NCBI GenBank assembly: GCA_025463925.1
Contig: JAODBK010000014.1
Location: 79,546-143,545, forward strand
Direction: 5' to 3'
Source: Acidimicrobiales bacterium
GTDB taxonomy: Bacteria; Actinomycetota; Acidimicrobiia; Acidimicrobiales; AC-14
Length of the DNA: 64,000 nucleotides
In this document: piece after piece, positions 34,287 through 43,280 of the stretch
How the letters are laid out: the number at the start of each line of letters is the position of its first letter
How positions within the stretch are numbered: position 1 is the first letter of the stretch
Translations under genes and position numbers: made by a program
Notes under the pieces: model-generated
What the model saw: only the letters and a program-made list of their open reading frames with translations
Database searches by the model: none
Told to the model about the DNA's origin: nothing

Positions 34287-35489
34287 CTAGTTCAGGCGCT
34301 CCACGATCATGGCCATGCCCTGGCCGCCCCCGACGCACATCGTCTCGAGGCCGTAGCTCTTGCCGGCGTCCTCGAGGCCGTTGAGCAGCGTCGTCATGAT
34401 GCGGGCCCCCGTCATCCCGAACGGATGCCCCAGCGCGATCGACCCGCCGTTCACGTTCAGCTTGTCCCACGGGATGCCGAGGTGCTTGGCCGAGGGCACC
34501 ACCTGCGCCGCGAACGCCTCGTTGATCTCGACGAGATCGATGTCGTCGATCGTCATGCCGGCTCGCTTCAGCGCCTGCCGTGACGCCTCGATCGGCCCGA
34601 GTCCCATGATCTCCGGGTTCAGCGCCGACACCCCGCTGGCGACGATGCGGGCCAGCGGCGTGATGCCGAGCTCGTCGGCGCGGGTGTCGCTCATGACGAT
34701 CACCGCGGCGGCGCCGTCGTTGAGCGGGCAGCTGTTGCCGGCCGTGACCGAGCCGTCGGGCCGGAACACCGGCTTGAGCTCGGCCAGCTTCTCCACGGTG
34801 GTGCCGGCGCGCGGGCCGTCGTCCTTGGTGACGACGGTGCCGTCGGGCAGCGTGATCGGCGTGATCTCCCGCTCGAAGAAGCCGTTCTCCTGGCTGCGCA
34901 CGGCCCGCTGCTGCGACAGCGCCGCGAACTCGTCCATCTCCTGGCGGGTGACCTTCTCGTACTGCGCGACGTTCTCGGCGGTCTGGCCCATCGCGATGTA
35001 GACGTCGGGCAGCCCGCTCGGCGGCGCCCACGGCGGCGACCCGCCGGCCTCGCGCTCCTTCGTCCGCTCGTGGGCCGCTGCGAACTTCGGGTTGTGCGGC
35101 CCGGTGTCGGCGGCGCCGTACTGGAAGCGGCTGACGGTCTCGACCCCGCCGGCGACGAAGATGTCGCCCTCACCCGCCTTGATGGCGTGGCCGGCCATGC
35201 GGATGGTCTGCAGCGACGAGGAGCAGTACCGGTTGACGGTGACGCCCGGGACGTCGACGCCGGCCAGCAGCGCGGCCACGCGGGCGACGTTGGTGCCGGC
35301 CTCGCCGGCCGGCTGGCCGCAGCCCCAGATGACGTCCTCGACTTGGTTGGGGTCGAGGCCGGGCACCTTGCCGAGCACCGACTTGATGATCTCGGCCGAC
35401 AGGTCGTCGGGCCGCATGTCGACGAGCGAGCCCTTGTTGGCCCGGCCGATCGGGCTGCGGGCGGTGGCGACGATGACGGCTTCGGGCAT
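34287..35489 (-). CDS. Acetyl-CoA acyltransferase (thiolase), FadA3-like
   Basis: 400-aa degradative thiolase resembling mycobacterial FadA3: MPEAVIVATARSPIGRANKG, VNRYCSSSLQTIRMA (nucleophile Cys 89), VYIAMGQTAENVA, EITPITLPDGTVV, GLGPIEASRQALKRAG, ALGHPFGMTGARI (His) and ETMCVGGGQGMAM (second Cys). Complete active site, so a genuine thiolase rather than an Ltp-type aldolase. Could thiolyse sterol side-chain or general beta-keto acyl-CoA; it is not especially close to FadA5. Good GAGGAG ribosome-binding site before ATG 35489. Confidence 0.88.
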   Translation of the reverse strand: MPEAVIVATARSPIGRANKGSLVDMRPDDLSAEIIKSVLGKVPGLDPNQVEDVIWGCGQPAGEAGTNVARVAALLAGVDVPGVTVNRYCSSSLQTIRMAGHAIKAGEGDIFVAGGVETVSRFQYGAADTGPHNPKFAAAHERTKEREAGGSPPWAPPSGLPDVYIAMGQTAENVAQYEKVTRQEMDEFAALSQQRAVRSQENGFFEREITPITLPDGTVVTKDDGPRAGTTVEKLAELKPVFRPDGSVTAGNSCPLNDGAAAVIVMSDTRADELGITPLARIVASGVSALNPEIMGLGPIEASRQALKRAGMTIDDIDLVEINEAFAAQVVPSAKHLGIPWDKLNVNGGSIALGHPFGMTGARIMTTLLNGLEDAGKSYGLETMCVGGGQGMAMIVERLN

Positions 35490-35574
35490 GGCGATGCGCT
35501 CCTCGAGCAGGCGGATTTGAGCCCCTCCGTTCTACCCCGCTACCACGCTCATGGGCGAAGTCGGGCGGTCGGCG

Positions 35575-37290
35575 TCAGGCGGGGCGGACGGTGGTGGTGT
35601 CGCGGCCGGATCGCAGGACGGTTCCCGGCCGATCGCCCGTGAGCTTGCCCTCGGTGACGATCGGCGTGCCGTTGACGAGCACGTGAGTGATGCCCTCGGC
35701 CTCGCCGTAGAGCCGGCCGGCGCCGCCCGGCAGGTCGAACCGGGTGGTCAGCGGCCCGGGCCCGACGCGTTCGGGGTCGAGCACCACCAGGTCGGCGAAC
35801 CACCCGTCGGCGATGCGGCCCCGGCCGTTGATCCCGTAGAGCCTCGCCGGGGCGTCGGTGAGCAGGCGGACGGCGTGCTCGATCGGGAGCAGGCCGCGGT
35901 CGCGGCAGGCCTGGAGCATCGTGGTCGTGTAGTTGAAGGTGTCGATCATGTCGAGGTGGGCGCCGGCGTCGGACGCGCCGAGCACGACGCGCGGGTCCTG
36001 CCAGAGCTCGGCCCGCATCTTCCACGTCTCGTCGTCGTCGGCATACGTGCGGGGCAGCATCACGGTGCGCAGCTCGTCGGCGATGACGACGTCGCACACC
36101 ACGTCGAACACGTCGCCGCCGCGCTCGCGGGCGACGTCGCCGAACGTGCGGCCGGCCAGACCGGTGTTCTCGGGCGCGAACGTCTCGACGATCAGGACCT
36201 GCGGCCAGTTGGCCATGGTGCGCAGGCCGCCGGCCTCGTCGGACATGGCGCCGGCCCGAAGCCGCTCGCGCACCGCCGGGTCGCGCAGCGCGGCCAGCTT
36301 CTCGGCCGGTGCCAGCGCCATCACCGGCGCCCAATCCGGCAGCGCATCGAGGATGAACCCGGTCTTGAACGTGAGGTGGAACCGCATCGGCCCGGGAACG
36401 GTGAGGGCGACGACGCGGCCGCCGCGCTCGGCGGCGTAGTCGGACGCCGCCAGCTGGTGGAGGTGGGCCTCGGGCCGGGCGCTCGCGATGCCGAGCACGT
36501 TCCAGTTCACCGGCCGCTGCGCCGCGATCGACATCTGCGCCATCAGGTCGATGGCGTCGGCGTTGAACGGCGCAATGGCCGGGATCATCTCGACCGTCGT
36601 GCCTTCGTGCTCGGCCACGACGCGGCACAGCGCCAGGATCTCCTCGACCTCCGCGGCGCGCGAGGGCACCGGGTGGCCGTCGGCGTCGTTGTGGGTGGGC
36701 GCCTTGGACGACGAGAACCCGAGACCGCCTTCCGTCAGCGCGGCACCGAGCAGCCGCGTCATCGCGTCGACCTCCTCGGCTTTGGCGGCGCGGTCGGTCT
36801 CGTCGCCCATCACGCAGCGCCGGATGGCGGAGTGGCCGACGAGGAACCCGGCGTTGACCGCCGGACCGATGGCGTCGAGCTTGTCCAGCAACTCGCCGAA
36901 CGACCGCCACTGGCCCCACGGCACCCCGGAGGTCAGCGATTCGAGCGGCATGCCCTCGACGCGGGCCAGCATGCGCATGAGGTAGTCGGCCTGATCGGGC
37001 TCGACCGGCGCGATGGTGAACCCGCAGTTGCCGCCGATGACCGTCGTGACGCCGTGGAACGGCGACGGCGTCGCCGCCGGGTCCCAGAACAGCTGCGCGT
37101 CGTAGTGGGTGTGGATGTCGATGAATCCGGGGGTCACCACCTGGCCGGTCGCGTCGATGGTGCGGGCCGCCGGCTCATCGACGTCGCCGATGGCGACCAC
37201 TCGTCCGTCGCGAATGCCGATGTCGGCCCGGCGGCCGGGCGCACCGGTGCCGTCCACCACCGTCCCGCCGGTGACGAGCACGTCGAGCAT
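35575..37290 (-). CDS. N-acyl-D-amino-acid deacylase (D-aminoacylase)-like amidohydrolase
   Basis: 571-aa amidohydrolase-3 family enzyme: N-terminal beta sandwich (VLVTGGTVVDGTG), metal motif PGFIDIHTHYDAQLFWDP, further ligand-region GNCGFTIAP, NVLG, and the Asp of GASDAGAHLDM. Ends ADLVVLDPE...VLVNGTPIVTEGKL. In sterol and cyclic-acid clusters such enzymes may hydrolyse N-acyl conjugates (for example amino-acid-conjugated acids), but the substrate is not defined. Divergent from the 37353 dehydrogenase operon across 62 bp with a palindrome. Confidence 0.82.
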   Translation of the reverse strand: MLDVLVTGGTVVDGTGAPGRRADIGIRDGRVVAIGDVDEPAARTIDATGQVVTPGFIDIHTHYDAQLFWDPAATPSPFHGVTTVIGGNCGFTIAPVEPDQADYLMRMLARVEGMPLESLTSGVPWGQWRSFGELLDKLDAIGPAVNAGFLVGHSAIRRCVMGDETDRAAKAEEVDAMTRLLGAALTEGGLGFSSSKAPTHNDADGHPVPSRAAEVEEILALCRVVAEHEGTTVEMIPAIAPFNADAIDLMAQMSIAAQRPVNWNVLGIASARPEAHLHQLAASDYAAERGGRVVALTVPGPMRFHLTFKTGFILDALPDWAPVMALAPAEKLAALRDPAVRERLRAGAMSDEAGGLRTMANWPQVLIVETFAPENTGLAGRTFGDVARERGGDVFDVVCDVVIADELRTVMLPRTYADDDETWKMRAELWQDPRVVLGASDAGAHLDMIDTFNYTTTMLQACRDRGLLPIEHAVRLLTDAPARLYGINGRGRIADGWFADLVVLDPERVGPGPLTTRFDLPGGAGRLYGEAEGITHVLVNGTPIVTEGKLTGDRPGTVLRSGRDTTTVRPA

Positions 37291-37306
37291 CGGACCTCCC
37301 CTCGGG

Positions 37307-37322
37307 CTGACGACGGCGTCAG
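37307..37322. promoter_or_regulatory. Palindrome F, CTGACG-ACGG-CGTCAG
   Basis: A perfect 16-bp palindrome in the divergent gap between the D-aminoacylase-like gene and the dehydrogenase pair. It is like the CTGAC-N5-GTCAG sites but with a 6-bp spacer between the CTGAC/GTCAG arms, so it may be a variant. A -10-like TACAGT at 37338-37343 lies 9 bp before ATG 37353. Confidence 0.5.
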
Positions 37323-37352
37323 GCTACCCGCTGCTCCTACAGTGAGCGCCCG

Positions 37353-38315
37353 ATGCGCTTCGAGCTGACGTCCGACCAGGTCGACCTCGTCGACGGTGTC
37401 CGCAAGCTGACCCAGGGCCGGTTCCCGATCAGCCGCGTGCGGGAGTTGGCCGACGCGCCCGGCGCGGTCGACCGGGATCTGTGGCGCGAGCTGGCCGACT
37501 TCGGGGTCTTCGCACTCCGCGTCCCCGAAGCCGAGCATGGGCTCGGCCTCGGCCTGGCTGATGCCGCGCTGGTGTTCGAGGTGCTGGGCCAGGCGTTCGT
37601 GCCCGGCCCGCTGGTCGCCACCCACCTGGCGTCGTCGGCGGGTGTCGCCGGCGAGGTGGTCGGCGCCATCGACGTGATTGCATCACCGCTCGTCGTCGAG
37701 CACCTCGACGCACTCGACGCCATCGTCGTGGTCGCGGCCGACGGTCTCCGGGCGATCGACCCCGAAGCCGTCGCCGGCGCCGGCATCACCACGACCGCCA
37801 CCGATCCGCTCACGCCGGTGCACCATGTCCCGCGCCTGCCCGACGCCGGTGACGCGCTCGGCGGTCCGGAGGCGGCGGCGCGCTGGCGGATCGAGTCGAG
37901 CTGCCTCACCGCGGCGCTCTTGCTCGGGCTCTCGCAGGCCGCGCTCGACATCACGCTGGCGTTCGCCAAGGAGCGGCAGCAGTTCGGCCGACCCATCGGA
38001 TCGTTCCAGGCGGTCAAGCACATGCTCGCCGACATGCTCGTGCGCACCGAGGTGGCGCGGGCCGCGGTGTACGCCGCCGCGGTCACACTCGACGATCCCG
38101 ACGTCGGCGATCCGCGCCGGGCAGTCGCCGGCGCCAAGCTCCTGGCGGCGCGGGCCGCCACTCGGAACAGCACCGGCGGTGTGCAGATCCACGGCGGCAT
38201 GGGCTTCACGTGGGAGGTCGACATGCACCTCGCGCTGAAACGGGCGTGGGTGCTCGACGCCGCGTGGGGCAACGAGGACGAGCAGGCCGAGGCGGTCGCG
38301 GCCAGGTTGGCCTGA
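37353..38315 (+). CDS. Short acyl-CoA dehydrogenase subunit
   Basis: 320-aa short acyl-CoA dehydrogenase: TSDQVDLVDGVRKL N-terminus, reduced middle domain (no flavin loop), then FAKERQQFGRPIGSFQAVKHMLADM and IHGGMGFTWEVDMHLALKRAW. Matches the non-catalytic subunit of heteromeric actinobacterial steroid dehydrogenases. Overlaps its partner by one base (TGATG). Confidence 0.78.
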   Translation: MRFELTSDQVDLVDGVRKLTQGRFPISRVRELADAPGAVDRDLWRELADFGVFALRVPEAEHGLGLGLADAALVFEVLGQAFVPGPLVATHLASSAGVAGEVVGAIDVIASPLVVEHLDALDAIVVVAADGLRAIDPEAVAGAGITTTATDPLTPVHHVPRLPDAGDALGGPEAAARWRIESSCLTAALLLGLSQAALDITLAFAKERQQFGRPIGSFQAVKHMLADMLVRTEVARAAVYAAAVTLDDPDVGDPRRAVAGAKLLAARAATRNSTGGVQIHGGMGFTWEVDMHLALKRAWVLDAAWGNEDEQAEAVAARLA

Positions 38316-39490
38316 TGCACATCGACCTGACGGACGCGCAACGCGACCTGCAGCACGAGCTGCGGGCGTACTTCGCGGCGCTGATGACCCCCGAGCGCCG
38401 GGCCGTGCTCGCCGGCGGCGAGGCAGGTGGCGCGGCGTTCCGCGAAGTCGTCCGCCAGATGGGCAAGGACGGCTGGCTCGGTGTCGGGTGGCCGAAGGAA
38501 TACGGCGGGCAGGGCCGCACGCCGCTCGAGCAGCTCATCTTCTTCGACGAGGCCAACCGGGCCAGCGTCCCGATCCCGCTCGTCACGCTCAACACGGTCG
38601 GGCCGACCCTGATGCGGTTCGGCTCGGACGAGCAGAAGGCGTACTTCCTGCCGCGCATCCTCGCCGGCGAGCTGCACCTCGCCATCGGCTACAGCGAGCC
38701 CGGCGCGGGCACCGACCTGGCGTCGCTGCGGACCCGCGCCGTGCGCGACGGCGACGAGTACGTCGTCAACGGCCAGAAGGTGTTCACCACCGGCGGGCAC
38801 GACGCCGAGTTCGTGTGGCTGGCGTGCCGCACCGACCCGGACGCCAAGAAGCACGAGGGCATCTCCATCCTGCTGGTCGACACCACGACGCCCGGCTTCA
38901 GCCACTCGCCGATCTGGGTGCTCGGCGGCGGGCACACCAACGCCACGTTCTACGACGACGTGCGGGTGCCGGCGAACATGCTCGTCGGGCAGGAGAACGA
39001 GGGCTGGAAGATGATCACGACCCAGCTCAACCACGAGCGCGTCGCGCTGTCGCCGTCGGGTCGGATCGCGGGGCCGCTGGACGAGGTGCTGGCCTGGGCC
39101 CGGGCGACGGTCACCGCCGACGGCCGCCGGGTCATCGACCAGGAGTGGGTGCAGGTGAACCTGGCCCGCATCGCGGCCAAGGTCGACGCCCTCAAGGTCT
39201 TCAACTGGCGGGTGGCGTCGGCGCTCGAGGGTGGCGAGCTGAACCCGGCCGACGCGTCGGCGATGAAGGTCTTCGGCACCGAGCTGGCCGTCGACGCGTA
39301 CCGGGTGATGCTCGAGGTGCTGGGCCAGTCGGGCTACCTGCCGGCGGGGACGCCGGGCGCGATCCTCCGCGGCCGGGTGGAGCAGGCGTACCGGCAGGCG
39401 CCGGTCGGCACGTTCGGCGGCGGCGTGAACGAGGTCCAGCGCGAGATCGTCTCGATGGCCGGGCTCGGCATGCCGCGGGCACCGCGGTGA
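38315..39490 (+). CDS. Acyl-CoA dehydrogenase, FadE26/FadE29-type catalytic subunit
   Basis: 391-aa dehydrogenase with QRDLQHELRAYFAALMTPERR, GWPKEYGGQGRT, IGYSEPGAGTDLASLRTRAV, and C-terminal GTFGGGVNEVQREIVSMAGLG. Glu 241 in QLNHERV aligns with the catalytic Glu of FadE26, and falls at the same residue number in the proteins at 50108 and 56746. With the 37353 subunit it is the third of four such pairs in this window. The stop overlaps the GTG of a small SDR remnant. Confidence 0.83.
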   Translation: MHIDLTDAQRDLQHELRAYFAALMTPERRAVLAGGEAGGAAFREVVRQMGKDGWLGVGWPKEYGGQGRTPLEQLIFFDEANRASVPIPLVTLNTVGPTLMRFGSDEQKAYFLPRILAGELHLAIGYSEPGAGTDLASLRTRAVRDGDEYVVNGQKVFTTGGHDAEFVWLACRTDPDAKKHEGISILLVDTTTPGFSHSPIWVLGGGHTNATFYDDVRVPANMLVGQENEGWKMITTQLNHERVALSPSGRIAGPLDEVLAWARATVTADGRRVIDQEWVQVNLARIAAKVDALKVFNWRVASALEGGELNPADASAMKVFGTELAVDAYRVMLEVLGQSGYLPAGTPGAILRGRVEQAYRQAPVGTFGGGVNEVQREIVSMAGLGMPRAPR

Positions 39491-39582
39491 GGATCGCGGA
39501 GACCTGCGTGTTCCTCGTGTCGGGCCAGGCGGACTCCATCGACGGTGCGACGATCTCGGCCGACGGCGGCGGGGTCTCTTGA
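39487..39582 (+). pseudogene. C-terminal SDR remnant, 31 codons
   Basis: From GTG 39487 the frame reads VRIAETCVFLVSGQADS then IDGATISADGGGVS and stops. This is the last strand and tail of an SDR (compare the usual VAFLAS...VTGATIDVDGG). The Rossmann core and catalytic residues are absent. It overlaps the dehydrogenase stop (GTGA) at one end and the MFS start (TTGA) at the other, so it may still be translated. Best explained as the leftover of a deleted gene. Confidence 0.7.
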
Positions 39583-40877
39583 CGGACCCGTTCGAAGCCA
39601 GCGAGGCCGTCGCCGAGGCGGCCCCGCACGGGCCGAGGGCGTTTCGCAGCTTCCGGAACCGGGACTTCCGCACCTTCTGGATCGCGGCGCTGATCTCGAA
39701 CACCGGCAGCTGGATGCAGACGATCACGGTGCCGGTCGTGATCTACGACCTCACGCACCAGTCGAACTTGTGGCTCGGGCTGGCGGCGTTCGTCGGCTTC
39801 TTCCCGTCGCTGCTCGTCGGCCCGGTGTCCGGCCGGCTGGCCGACCGCTTCTCGCGCAAGACGGTGTTGCTGGTGACGCAGACCATCCAGATGGTCGTGG
39901 CGTTCTCGTTGTGGGCGTTCTGGGTGACCGGCATCGCCACTCCGCTGAACATTCTCGCCCACCTCTTCATCTACGGGATCACCGTCGGCATCAACATCAC
40001 GTCGTGGCAGTCGTTCGTGCCACAGCTGGTGGACCGTGAGGACATGCCCGACGCGGTACGTCTCAACTCGTTGCAGTTCACCGGCGCCCGAGCGTTCGGC
40101 CCGGCGCTCGGCGGCCTCGTCCTCAAGTTCTTCGGGCCGGGCACCGCGTACATGGCGAACACGGTGTCGTTCGTGCTCGTGCTGATCGCCTTGCTCACCG
40201 TGCGACCGCGGGAGATGCACGCCACGACCCGTGCGCAATCCGACACGCGCTTCCGCGAAGGCGTGGCGTACGTGCTGGCCCGCACCTCGCTGTGGCTCGC
40301 GGTGGCGACGATCACCATCGTGTCGCTGTTCGGCACCTCGCTGCTGCAACTGGCGCCGGCCTTCGCCACGAAGCAGTTCCACGTCGACCGCGGCGCGGTG
40401 GGCGTGTTGGTGGCGCTGTTCGGCGCCGGCTCGGTGGCGGCGGCCATCGACATGAGCGTGATCGGCGACCGGGTGCGCGGCTCGCGGACCGCGATGGCCG
40501 GGCTCGTGCTCATCAGTTCCGGCGTGGTGCTCCTGGGTACGACCCGGTCGTACGCCGTCGGGCTCCTGTCCATGTTCCTCATGGGCATCGGCTACGTGCA
40601 CGTGACCGTCTCGCTGAACACGTCGGTGCAGCTCCGCGTCGCCGACGCGTACCGGGGTCGGGTGGTCGCCATCTACCTCATGGGACTGCTCGCCGGCGTC
40701 CCGCTCGGGGCGTTGATCCTGGGTGCGGTCACCGACGCCGCCGGGCTCCGACCAACGACGATCGGCTGCGGGCTGCTGCTGTTCGCGACCACCGCCGTCG
40801 CGCTCGTGTGCTTCAAGGGCCTGGCCCCGATCGACGAATCGCTCGCCGACGAGGACGCCCGCCTGGCCCTCCGGTGA
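39579..40877 (+). CDS. MFS transporter, EntS/MFS_3-like exporter
   Basis: 432-aa major-facilitator protein with about 12 hydrophobic segments; cytoplasmic N-terminus FRSFRNRDFRTFWIAALISN, the loop 2-3 motif GRLADRFSRKTVLL, and repeated Gly-rich segments (GARAFGPALGGL, LMGLLAGVPLGALILGAV). Related proteins export siderophores or drugs. TTG 39579 is the only start that keeps the N-terminal acidic tail and overlaps the preceding stop; no ATG is available before the first helix. It may export a toxic intermediate. Confidence 0.8.
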   Translation: MTDPFEASEAVAEAAPHGPRAFRSFRNRDFRTFWIAALISNTGSWMQTITVPVVIYDLTHQSNLWLGLAAFVGFFPSLLVGPVSGRLADRFSRKTVLLVTQTIQMVVAFSLWAFWVTGIATPLNILAHLFIYGITVGINITSWQSFVPQLVDREDMPDAVRLNSLQFTGARAFGPALGGLVLKFFGPGTAYMANTVSFVLVLIALLTVRPREMHATTRAQSDTRFREGVAYVLARTSLWLAVATITIVSLFGTSLLQLAPAFATKQFHVDRGAVGVLVALFGAGSVAAAIDMSVIGDRVRGSRTAMAGLVLISSGVVLLGTTRSYAVGLLSMFLMGIGYVHVTVSLNTSVQLRVADAYRGRVVAIYLMGLLAGVPLGALILGAVTDAAGLRPTTIGCGLLLFATTAVALVCFKGLAPIDESLADEDARLALR

Positions 40878-40910
40878 GCGCGGGCCGCCGTGGCCGCCGC
40901 GGTTGCTCCG

Positions 40911-40929
40911 ACCCCGGGGTCGTATGCTT
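40911..40929 (+). promoter_or_regulatory. Putative promoter element: 12-bp palindrome followed by -10 box
   Basis: GACCCCGGGGTC (40911-40922) is a perfect palindrome, immediately followed by TATGCT (40924-40929), a plausible -10 hexamer 33 bp before the ATG of the O-methyltransferase. No good -35 is visible, which would suit an activator. Confidence 0.42.
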
Positions 40930-40962
40930 CCTCTCGGACGTCCGTCCGTGGGGGGAGAAGTC

Positions 40963-42006
40963 ATGTCGGAGACTGTTGCTGGGGTCGGCGCGCCCGACCC
41001 CAGCCTCATCATGCAAGTCGGTGCCGGATTCTGGCCGTCGAAGACGCTCCTGACGGCTGTCGAGCTCGGGCTGTTCACGACGCTCGGTGCGGAGCCACTG
41101 ACGGGCGCTCAGATCGCCGAACGTCTGGACCTGCGATCCCGAGCCGTCCACGACTTTCTCGACGGGCTCGTCGCGCTGCATCTCCTCGAGCGCGACGGAC
41201 AGGGCGAGGCCGGTCGCTACCGCAACACACCAGACACGGCCTTCTTCCTCGACGCCACCCAGCCGGCCTACATCGGCGGGATCCTCGAGATGTTCAACGC
41301 CCGCCTCTACGGCTTCTGGGGCGGGCTCACCGACGCCCTCCGCACCGGCAGCCCGCAGAACGAGGTGAAGCACACCGGCCGTTCGATGTTCGAGGAGCTC
41401 TACCGCGACCCCGACCGTCTCGAGCAGTTCATGGGTGCGATGTCCGGCATCTCCGCCGGCAACTTCCACGCCCTGGCCGAGACGTTCGACTTCGGGCGTT
41501 ATCAGACCGTTTGCGACGTGGGCGGCGCGACCGGGCAGCTGTCGATCGCCCTCGCCGAGCGCCACCCGCACCTCCGTTGCACGAGCTACGACCTGCCGGT
41601 GGTGGAGCCCATCGCGTCCCGCACCATCAAAGAGGCGGGCGCCGAGGATCGGGTCAGCACCGCGTCGGGCGACTTCTTCGCCGACCCGCTGCCGAAGGCC
41701 GACGTGATCACGATGGGGATGATCCTCCACGACTGGAACCTGGACCGGAAGCTCCAGTTGATCCGGGCGGCGTTCGAGGCGCTGCCGCCCGATGGTGCGT
41801 TGGTCGTCATCGAGAACCTCATCGACGACGACCGCCGGGAGAACGTGTTCGGTCTGATGATGAGCCTCAACATGCTCATCGAGTTCGGCGACGCCTTCGA
41901 CTTCACCGGCGCCGACTTCCGGGGCTGGTGCGAGGACATCGGCTTCAAGAAGGTCGAGGTGCTGCCACTCGCCGGACCGGCCAGCGCCGGCATCGCCTAC
42001 AAGTAG
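40963..42006 (+). CDS. SAM-dependent O-methyltransferase (plant COMT/acetylserotonin OMT type)
   Basis: 347-aa methyltransferase with N-terminal winged-helix dimerisation domain (LTGAQIAERLDLRSRAVHDFLDGLVALHLLERDG region) and a C-terminal Rossmann SAM domain, VCDVGGATGQLSIALAE. ILHDWNLDRKLQLI supplies the expected catalytic His. Such enzymes methylate hydroxyls of aromatic or polyketide compounds. Strong GGGGGAG ribosome-binding site before ATG 40963. Its link to the steroid genes is unclear; it follows an MFS exporter, as in small-molecule tailoring loci. Confidence 0.82.
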   Translation: MSETVAGVGAPDPSLIMQVGAGFWPSKTLLTAVELGLFTTLGAEPLTGAQIAERLDLRSRAVHDFLDGLVALHLLERDGQGEAGRYRNTPDTAFFLDATQPAYIGGILEMFNARLYGFWGGLTDALRTGSPQNEVKHTGRSMFEELYRDPDRLEQFMGAMSGISAGNFHALAETFDFGRYQTVCDVGGATGQLSIALAERHPHLRCTSYDLPVVEPIASRTIKEAGAEDRVSTASGDFFADPLPKADVITMGMILHDWNLDRKLQLIRAAFEALPPDGALVVIENLIDDDRRENVFGLMMSLNMLIEFGDAFDFTGADFRGWCEDIGFKKVEVLPLAGPASAGIAYK

Positions 42007-42083
42007 CACCGGGGTCGCCGGTCCACGCGTGACGTGGGCGCCCGAGGTGGGATGGGTAGAGATCCGCACCAGGTGGATCGGAC

Positions 42084-43277
42084 ATGGCCCGTCGGGGCCC
42101 CGTGGTGATCGCCCCGCGGGACCGGAGGCACTCGCCGGTGGTCTGGTCGGTGAGCGTGGTGGTGGTGATCGTCGTCCTCGCGGCGGTGCCGGCGCGGACG
42201 GTCGCTCGCACCTTCGCGCTGCGCCCGCTCGCCGATCGGGCCCGCGTCCACCTGGGTGCCGCCGTGGCCGCGGGCCCACTTCGCTTCGACGCCGCCTACC
42301 GTCGGCTCCTCGCCGAGAACGTCAACACGATCACGCCCGAGGACGCCATGAAGTTCGGCCCGATCCATCCCGAGCCGCATCGCTACGACTTCGCCGACGC
42401 TGATCTGATCGTGGCCTTCGCGGCCAACCACGGCATGAAGGTGCGGGGCCACAACCTGGTGTGGCAGAGCCACCAACCGGACTGGATCAACCGCGGCACC
42501 TGGACGCGAGCCGGGCTGCTGGCCGTGCTCCACGACCACATCGCCACCGTCGTCGGCCGCTATCGGCACCTCGATCCGGGTGTCGTCATCCAGTGGGACG
42601 TGGTGAACGAGGCGATCGCGGCCGACGGAACGCGGCGGCCGACGATCTGGCAACGGGTGATCGGCGACGACTACATTGACTGGGCGTTCCGGTTCGCGCA
42701 CGAGGCCGACCCGTCGGCCGCGCTGTTCTACAACGACGACCTCGATGGTGCTGCGGGTGCGCCGGGCACCGCTGGTGGGCCCACCGCGCTCGATCGCGGG
42801 GCCGCCGGGGCCACCTCCGACTGCTCGCAGGTTCCGAAGTGCCGGGGGATCCGGGCCTTGGTCGCCGGCCTGGTGGCGCGGCACGTGCCGATCTCCGGTG
42901 TCGGGTTCCAGGCCCACCTGGCCACCCAGGCACCAGCCGACTACCGCCGGCTGACCGGCTGGGTGAGGCCGCTCGGTCTGCGGTGGGCCGCGACCGAGCT
43001 CGACGTGCCCGTGCCCTCCGACGCCCACCCGGCGGCGGCCGCCGTCGACGACCGGCACCAGACGCAGGCCTACCGCGACGTGGTGGACGCGTGCATGGCG
43101 AGCCCGGTGTGCGACACCGTCGTCACCTGGGGCATCACCGATCGCTACAGCTGGTGGAACTCGAGGAAGCACGGCCTCATCAGTCGGGCCCTGCCCTTCG
43201 ACGCGGCCTACCGACCGAAGCCCGCGGCGTACGCGGTTGCTCGCGGGCTGGCCGAGCGCACCTCGTCCGTCCCTTGA
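42084..43277 (+). CDS. GH10 family glycoside hydrolase (endo-1,4-beta-xylanase-like), membrane-anchored
   Basis: 397-aa protein: cytoplasmic basic N-terminus, hydrophobic segment 18-35 (signal anchor or uncleaved signal), then a GH10 barrel. NVNTITPEDAMKFGPIHP, RGHNLVWQSHQPDW, WDVVNEAIA (acid/base Glu 176), ATELDVPVP (nucleophile Glu 305) and WGITDRYSWW are diagnostic. Residues about 221-252 form an Ala/Gly-rich insertion with two Cys where other members have a short loop. Probably secreted or surface-attached hemicellulase; unrelated to the surrounding catabolism. Confidence 0.88.
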   Translation: MARRGPVVIAPRDRRHSPVVWSVSVVVVIVVLAAVPARTVARTFALRPLADRARVHLGAAVAAGPLRFDAAYRRLLAENVNTITPEDAMKFGPIHPEPHRYDFADADLIVAFAANHGMKVRGHNLVWQSHQPDWINRGTWTRAGLLAVLHDHIATVVGRYRHLDPGVVIQWDVVNEAIAADGTRRPTIWQRVIGDDYIDWAFRFAHEADPSAALFYNDDLDGAAGAPGTAGGPTALDRGAAGATSDCSQVPKCRGIRALVAGLVARHVPISGVGFQAHLATQAPADYRRLTGWVRPLGLRWAATELDVPVPSDAHPAAAAVDDRHQTQAYRDVVDACMASPVCDTVVTWGITDRYSWWNSRKHGLISRALPFDAAYRPKPAAYAVARGLAERTSSVP

Positions 43278-43280
43278 TCG

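Noticed and set aside
34287..35489. Assignment as FadA5 (side-chain thiolase).
   Set aside because: The N-terminus, VNRYCSSSLQ block and GLGPIEA segment fit FadA3-type thiolases better than FadA5.
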